17,170 nucleotides of DNA, from assembly GCA_035495465.1 (NCBI GenBank), contig DATJFX010000066.1, positions 1 through 17,170 of the forward strand, in the 5' to 3' direction. The position numbers and the translations under genes are program-made. Below, in pieces: positions 13,432 through 17,170 of this stretch. The DNA comes from DATJFX01 sp035495465. Lineage in GTDB: Bacteria; Patescibacteriota; Doudnabacteria; UBA920; O2-02-FULL-48-8. Under the pieces are notes generated by a model. That model was not told where the DNA came from. It saw only the letters and a program-made list of their open reading frames with translations, and ran no database searches. Numbering within the stretch: the stretch's first letter is position 1; every line of letters starts with the position of its first letter.

Positions 13432-13460
13432 TTGAATTTTTCTCTCTAAAAATGTAAAAT
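13432..13460 (+). promoter_or_regulatory. promoter of tRNA-Gln
   Basis: TTGAAT (13432-13437), 17-base spacer and TAAAAT (13455-13460). Transcription should start near 13467, 5 bases before the mature tRNA 5' end. Confidence 0.7.
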
Positions 13461-13471
13461 GTATTGAGTAT

Positions 13472-13545
13472 TGGGGAGTAGCCAAGTGGTAAGGCAAGGG
13501 ACTCTGAATCCCTCATCGAAGGTCCGAATCCTTCCTCCCCAGCCA
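13472..13545 (+). tRNA. tRNA-Gln (anticodon CTG)
   Basis: A 74-base cloverleaf. Acceptor TGGGGAG pairs with CTCCCCA; D arm starts GCC and ends GGC around AAGTGGTAA; anticodon stem AGGGA/TCCCT encloses loop CTCTGAA, giving anticodon CTG, which reads CAG; the T arm is GAAGG/CCTTC around TCCGAAT. The discriminator base is G and the CCA end is encoded. The T-G-G-G-G acceptor opening and CCAGCCA end are typical of bacterial tRNA-Gln. The T loop has TCC where TTC is usual. It has its own promoter and terminator, so it is an independent transcription unit. Confidence 0.95.
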
Positions 13546-13589
13546 ATAAACTTGCCCGTCAGCCAATAAGGAATTAGACAAGACAAATT

Positions 13590-13611
13590 ATCGCCCAGAG
13601 GGCGGTTTTTT
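13590..13611 (+). terminator. intrinsic terminator after tRNA-Gln
   Basis: CGCCC (13592-13596) pairs with GGGCG (13600-13604) around AGA and is followed by six T. It abuts the stop codon of the convergent peptidase gene; on the minus strand the T-tract is poor. Confidence 0.8.
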
Positions 13612-14266
13612 ATTTGGAAAGTATCAGGGCGATCTTTCGAGTCGGATCCATAGCTTTCGCAGTTTGGTCCCAATCCGCGCTTGCATTTTTCAGAGTCGCA
13701 AAAGTATACTCATTACCATCGCCGCTATTTGTTCCTGGATCATTGATAATAAAAGTATCATCCCTATATCCCCGAACCACGATCATGTGATACAAAGGTC
13801 CATTGGTGTGATATGCCGGATTGCCCAGATGTTTGGCATTGATCGGAAGTAGAATTACCTGATGCTGATTCAAAGCCTGTTTTAGATCTTCCTCGGTATA
13901 ATCTTTGATTTGTTTTACCTTTAACCCAAAAGCCCCTTTAGCCATCGCAGTCGTGGCATCCGCTCCGGTATTGGCATTGTATCCGATATTTACTTCTTCC
14001 CAATTTTTTAATTGGTTAATGGCTTTGAGCGCGTCAGAAGCAGATATTTTATCCTGGGTCTGGCCATTTAGAAAAGCCGTTGCCATAGTAATGGAAGCTT
14101 CTTCGCAGTCTTCATTGCGATCCCACAGATTTGTCGGTGCCTGGGCCGTAAACGGCACAGGTAAAATTAAAGCACTGGGCATTTTTTGATTTGAAAATAT
14201 AATACTAAGAATTCCTATCACAAGGACGATACCGACTACGCTGGTAAAATCAAGAACTTTTTTCAT
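13610..14266 (-). CDS. membrane-anchored C39-like cysteine peptidase
   Basis: A 218-residue protein with an N-terminal membrane anchor (about 8-24) and a papain-fold peptidase C39-like (C39_2) domain outside the membrane. The domain begins VPFTAQAPTNLW (37-48) and has the catalytic cysteine C54 in DCEEAS, the catalytic histidine H160 in YHMIVVRGY and D176 in INDPGT, the order expected for this family. Relatives include bacteriocin-processing and uncharacterised surface peptidases; this one has no transporter attached and no bacteriocin gene nearby, so a cell-wall or protein-processing role is more likely. Its ATG overlaps the GT2 stop (TAATG), so the two are cotranslated. Substrate unknown. 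Confidence 0.9.
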   Translation of the reverse strand: MKKVLDFTSVVGIVLVIGILSIIFSNQKMPSALILPVPFTAQAPTNLWDRNEDCEEASITMATAFLNGQTQDKISASDALKAINQLKNWEEVNIGYNANTGADATTAMAKGAFGLKVKQIKDYTEEDLKQALNQHQVILLPINAKHLGNPAYHTNGPLYHMIVVRGYRDDTFIINDPGTNSGDGNEYTFATLKNASADWDQTAKAMDPTRKIALILSK

Positions 14267-14964
14267 TATTGAATAATACTGTATTTAATCAAAACCCATA
14301 AACATTCTAGCTCACTCCAAAAACTCATATGCTTGCCCTGGCTGTGGCTCCGCGGCTTGTACGAAATTGGAACTTCTATAATTTTAAATTTTGCTTTCGC
14401 CAGTCGGGCCGTAACTTCCGGTTCAAAGCCAAATCTTTTAGAGTTTAAGCGGCCTAAAAAACTTTCAAGTGCATCACGGTTAAAAGCTTTATAGCAGGTC
14501 ATGATATCCGTGAGTGTAAGCCCTGTAAAAATATTTCCCAGCCGGGTAAATAGTTTATTAAAAAAGCTATGCCAAAAACTTAGAGATTTATCCGGCATTA
14601 AATACCGCGAACCATACACGACCTGCGCGCCCAGAGTGATAAAAGGGCTTAAGATATTCTGGATTTCCGCTGGATCGTATTCTAGGTCCGCATCCTGTAC
14701 AACCACGATATCGCCAGTGGCCAATTTAAATCCAGTTTGCAAAGCAGCGCCTTTGCCCTGATTAATTGTGTGCCTGACATGAATGAAAGAATCGGAATTA
14801 CGCTTAATTATCTCATCGGTATTATCCGTAGAACAATCATCAATCAAAATAATTTCTTTTTCCAGGCCTAAAACATCAGCTAGCTTCACCTGATCGATTA
14901 CGGATTGAATTGTCGCCCCTTCATTATAAACTGGGATGACGATGCTGACTTTTTTATACGGCAT
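14266..14964 (-). CDS. GT2 glycosyltransferase, polyprenyl-phosphate sugar synthase type
   Basis: A 232-residue GT-A fold enzyme of the GT2/DPM1-like group. It moves a sugar from a nucleotide donor, most likely to undecaprenyl or another polyprenyl phosphate at the inner membrane face. Motifs seen are IPVYNEG (10-16), IDDCSTDNT (41-49), NQGKGAALQTGF (68-79), the metal-binding D91-A-D93, VYGSRYL (116-122) and TDIMTCYKAF (152-161), followed by PISYKPRSHSQGK near the C-terminus. There are no C-terminal membrane spans. Together with the GT39-type enzyme at 3018-4745 it could supply lipid-linked hexose for surface glycosylation. Its promoter interlaces with that of hppA and places the transcription start at the ATG. 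Confidence 0.93.
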   Translation of the reverse strand: MPYKKVSIVIPVYNEGATIQSVIDQVKLADVLGLEKEIILIDDCSTDNTDEIIKRNSDSFIHVRHTINQGKGAALQTGFKLATGDIVVVQDADLEYDPAEIQNILSPFITLGAQVVYGSRYLMPDKSLSFWHSFFNKLFTRLGNIFTGLTLTDIMTCYKAFNRDALESFLGRLNSKRFGFEPEVTARLAKAKFKIIEVPISYKPRSHSQGKHMSFWSELECLWVLIKYSIIQ

Positions 14965-14970
14965 AGGCTA

Positions 14971-14999
14971 ATATTACTATCGGTTGAAAAACAAAGCAA
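14971..14999 (-). promoter_or_regulatory. promoter of the GT2-peptidase operon
   Basis: Minus-strand TTGCTT (14999-14994), 17-base spacer and TAATAT (14976-14971). The -10 ends 7 bases from the ATG at 14964, predicting a leaderless mRNA. It overlaps the hppA promoter on the other strand. Confidence 0.55.
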
Positions 15000-15012
15000 T
15001 TTCAGCTATAAT
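14984..15012 (+). promoter_or_regulatory. promoter of hppA
   Basis: TTGAAA (14984-14989), 17-base spacer and a perfect TATAAT (15007-15012). Transcription should start near 15019, leaving a leader of about 40 bases without a clear Shine-Dalgarno sequence. Confidence 0.85.
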
Positions 15013-15058
15013 TGGGAGGGCTGAACAGGCCTTTTAATTAATCTTAATAAATAGAATT

Positions 15059-17065
15059 ATGTTTACGGAATCAAATATTTTCGCGCTCACTATTGTGGCA
15101 GGACTTGCTGCTATCGTTTATGGCTTGCTTTTGACTCTAAACGTCATGAAAAGATCTGCTGGTAATGACAAGATGCAGGAAATTTCTCGTGCCATTCAGG
15201 AAGGCGCGAGCGCTTATCTTACCCGTCAATATAAAACAGTGGCATTAGTTGCAGTCGTTTTAGCAATTATTATTTGGAAATTTTTAGGCGCACACACAGC
15301 AGCAGGATTTGTGGTGGGGGCGTTAGCTTCGACCTTGGCTGGCTTTATCGGGATGTTCGTAGCAGTGCGCGCAAACGTCCGAACTGCTGAAGCTGCTAAA
15401 GCAGGACTGAAAGAGGCCTTTAACGTAGCTTTCCGAGGCGGAGCTGTGACAGGATTTTTCGTAGTCGGACTAGGATTATTGTCCGTCAGTTTATTCTATC
15501 ATTTTACGGGAGATATCAAATCCCTGATCGGGCTTGGTTTTGGCGGCAGTTTGATTTCCGTTTTTGCTAGGCTGGGCGGCGGTATTTTTACCAAAGGCGC
15601 AGACGTAGGAGCTGACCTAGTGGGAAAAATCGAAGCTGGAATTCCTGAAGATGACCCAAGAAATCCCGCGGTGATCGCAGACAACGTGGGCGACAATGTC
15701 GGAGACTGCGCAGGCATGGCTGCTGATTTATTTGAAACTTATGCAGTCACCACAATTGCCGCTATGCTTTTGGGTTCCATAATTTTCAGAGGCACGCCAA
15801 GCGTCAATCTCTTTATCATGTATCCCCTGGTTTTGGGAGCAATTTCAATTTTTGCGAGCATTATCGGGAGCTTTTTCGTCAATTTAGTTGGTAACTATAT
15901 CATGGCTGCCCTTTATAAGGGCTTAGTCGTTTCAGCTGTCCTGTCGGGTTTGGGATTTTATTGGATTACTTTTTCTCTATTCGGTTCCTTGTTCCGGAAA
16001 GGGTTATTTTATTCTTCACTTGTGGGACTGGTAGTTACCGGCTTGATGGTGATTATTACCGATTACTATACATCGAAAAGTTTTAATCCAGTTAAATCGA
16101 TAGCTTTAGCATCAACCACCGGTCACGGAACAAATATTATCACAGGCTTAGCTGTATCTATGCAGTCTACGGCACTCCCAGTTTTGACTATTCTGGGCGG
16201 GATTTTAGTTTCATATCATTTCGGCGGTTTATACGGATCAGCCATTGCCGTAGTGTCCATGCTTTCCATGGCTGGAATAATTGTGGCAATTGATGCATTC
16301 GGACCAATCACAGACAATGCCGGAGGTATCGCTGAAATGTCGGGCCTGCCGGATTCTATCCGTACCGCTACTGATGCTTTAGATGCTGTAGGCAATACCA
16401 CCAAAGCTATCACCAAAGGCTATGCGATCGCCTCCGCTGGCTTAGCCGCAGTTGTATTATTTGCATCTTATACTGAAGAATTAAAAGGTCTCGGGCATGC
16501 TTTAACTTTTGACCTGTCAGATGTAAAAGTTTTGGCGGGATTGGTAATCGGCGGCTTGCTGCCTTATCTTTTTTCTTCCATGGCTATGCAGGCTGTGGGC
16601 AAAGCCGGACACGCAGTAGTGGAAGAAGTCCGCAGACAGTTTAAAGAAATTCCTGGCATTATGGCGGGTACGGCAAAACCTGATTACGGCAAAGCCGTGG
16701 ACATTGTGACTAAAGCAGCTATTAAAGAAATGATTTTGCCGGCCTTAATACCGGTAGTCGTTCCGATCATAGTCGGTTTCACTCCTTTCCTAGGTCCGAA
16801 AGCTTTAGGCGGAGTTTTGGTCGGCTCTATCGTCACTGGATTATTCGTGGCCATTTCTATGACCAGTGGTGGTGCGGCATGGGACAATGCGAAGAAATAT
16901 ATTGAGGAAGGAAATTACGGCGGTAAAAAATCTTTGGCTCATCAAGCCGCGGTTACCGGCGATACAGTCGGCGACCCATATAAAGATACCGCTGGTCCTG
17001 CAATAAATCCGATGATTAAAATCATCAACATCGTGGCCCTCCTGATTATCAGCTTCCTAGTCTAG
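15059..17065 (+). CDS. hppA: K+-independent proton-translocating membrane pyrophosphatase
   Basis: A 668-residue membrane pyrophosphatase, a normal length, that couples hydrolysis of cytosolic pyrophosphate to ion pumping. About 16 hydrophobic spans are spread over the sequence. The substrate and Mg2+ site is intact: DVGADLVGK (182-190), the DNVGDNVGDCAGMAADLFE block (208-226), IDAFGPITDNAGG (411-423) and the C-terminal GGAAWDNAKK and GDTVGDPYKDTAGPAINP segments. In GNTTKAITKG (445-454) the residues K449 and T452 stand at the positions that make the enzyme independent of K+ in this family (K+-dependent members have Ala there), which goes with H+ rather than Na+ pumping. It is monocistronic, with promoter and terminator, and would recover energy from biosynthetic pyrophosphate. 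Confidence 0.97.
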   Translation: MFTESNIFALTIVAGLAAIVYGLLLTLNVMKRSAGNDKMQEISRAIQEGASAYLTRQYKTVALVAVVLAIIIWKFLGAHTAAGFVVGALASTLAGFIGMFVAVRANVRTAEAAKAGLKEAFNVAFRGGAVTGFFVVGLGLLSVSLFYHFTGDIKSLIGLGFGGSLISVFARLGGGIFTKGADVGADLVGKIEAGIPEDDPRNPAVIADNVGDNVGDCAGMAADLFETYAVTTIAAMLLGSIIFRGTPSVNLFIMYPLVLGAISIFASIIGSFFVNLVGNYIMAALYKGLVVSAVLSGLGFYWITFSLFGSLFRKGLFYSSLVGLVVTGLMVIITDYYTSKSFNPVKSIALASTTGHGTNIITGLAVSMQSTALPVLTILGGILVSYHFGGLYGSAIAVVSMLSMAGIIVAIDAFGPITDNAGGIAEMSGLPDSIRTATDALDAVGNTTKAITKGYAIASAGLAAVVLFASYTEELKGLGHALTFDLSDVKVLAGLVIGGLLPYLFSSMAMQAVGKAGHAVVEEVRRQFKEIPGIMAGTAKPDYGKAVDIVTKAAIKEMILPALIPVVVPIIVGFTPFLGPKALGGVLVGSIVTGLFVAISMTSGGAAWDNAKKYIEEGNYGGKKSLAHQAAVTGDTVGDPYKDTAGPAINPMIKIINIVALLIISFLV

Positions 17066-17077
17066 ATTTACCACTTT

Positions 17078-17101
17078 AAAACCCCGCACAAGCGGGGTTT
17101 T
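17078..17101 (+). terminator. intrinsic terminator of hppA
   Basis: AAAACCCCGC (17078-17087) pairs with GCGGGGTTTT (17092-17101) around ACAA, 12 bases after the stop. The T-tract is only four bases long but the stem is strong. Confidence 0.85.
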
Positions 17102-17153
17102 AATATGTCTTGAAAAGTGAGAATTTTAAGAGTATTATTAATTCATTGAATCC

Positions 17154-17170
17154 AAAACGCCCAGGAGGGC
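17154..17170. other. partial hairpin at window edge, probable terminator of a downstream gene
   Basis: AAAACGCCC-AGGA-GGGC is cut by the window end and reads like the first part of an A-tract/GC-stem terminator. It would fit a convergent minus-strand gene beyond the window. Bases 17102-17153 otherwise hold no gene. Confidence 0.35.

Noticed and set aside
13328..13673. Two minus-strand ORFs across the tRNA-Gln gene
   Set aside because: They are antisense translations of the tRNA, a well-known kind of spurious ORF.
13610..14266. C39-like peptidase as a bacteriocin-processing exporter
   Set aside because: No ABC transporter domain is attached and no leader-peptide gene with a double-glycine motif is seen nearby.
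17110..17138. TTGAAA-N17-TATTAT promoter-like match after hppA
   Set aside because: It is followed within 20 bases by what looks like a terminator hairpin and no gene start is visible; may be chance in A/T-rich DNA, or serve something outside the window.
1..17170. CRISPR arrays, insertion sequences, prophage or toxin-antitoxin and defence genes
   Set aside because: No regularly spaced repeats, transposase or recombinase motifs, or known defence domains were seen on either strand.

Overview
The window looks like chromosomal DNA of a small-genome, Gram-positive-like bacterium, most plausibly a Patescibacteria/CPR member. This is inference from gene content and style: short tightly packed genes, many small single-span or double-span membrane proteins, few Shine-Dalgarno sequences, a K+-independent membrane pyrophosphatase and a stand-alone FMN/ApbE/RnfD-like module. 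TGA is used as a stop (the PEBP and GT39 genes), which argues against the TGA-recoded Gracilibacteria/Absconditabacteria. No ribosomal RNA or marker gene is present to fix the lineage.

Layout. Positions 1-4745 form one minus-strand run, in transcription order: a GT39/PMT-like membrane glycosyltransferase, an anchored SIMPL-domain protein, a 54-residue cysteine-rich mini-protein, an anchored PEBP/YbhB-like protein, a pterin-4a-carbinolamine dehydratase, glutamate racemase and a metallo-beta-lactamase-fold hydrolase cut by the window edge. Positions 4746-5046 hold an elaborate palindromic element between two divergent promoters, then the leader of a plus-strand DEAD-box RNA helicase (5047-6480), closed by a bidirectional terminator. 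Positions 6510-9865 are a minus-strand run: a secreted FMN-binding domain protein with a flavinylation motif, an ApbE flavin transferase, an RnfD/NqrB-like membrane domain fused to a ferredoxin-reductase-type FAD/NAD domain, and two small membrane proteins. This is the most interesting system in the window: it looks like a compact route carrying electrons from cytosolic NAD(P)H across the membrane to a covalently flavinylated extracytosolic domain.

Positions 9950-12277 hold a GT4 glycosyltransferase and a debranching-enzyme-like glycosidase that converge with no spacer, probably a storage-glucan pair. Then come a cold-shock protein with its own promoter and terminator, an anchored four-cysteine protein, tRNA-Gln(CTG), an anchored C39-like peptidase and a DPM1-like GT2 (both minus), and finally the proton-pumping pyrophosphatase hppA (15059-17065) with promoter and terminator. 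The GT2 could charge a polyprenyl phosphate with sugar for the GT39 enzyme, though they are 10 kb apart.

Regulation. Several good sigma70-type promoters can be read directly. For GT39 and GT2 the -10 box lies about 7 bases from the ATG, implying leaderless mRNAs; the helicase and cold-shock genes have roughly 78-base leaders. No CRISPR array, insertion sequence, prophage or defence system was seen.
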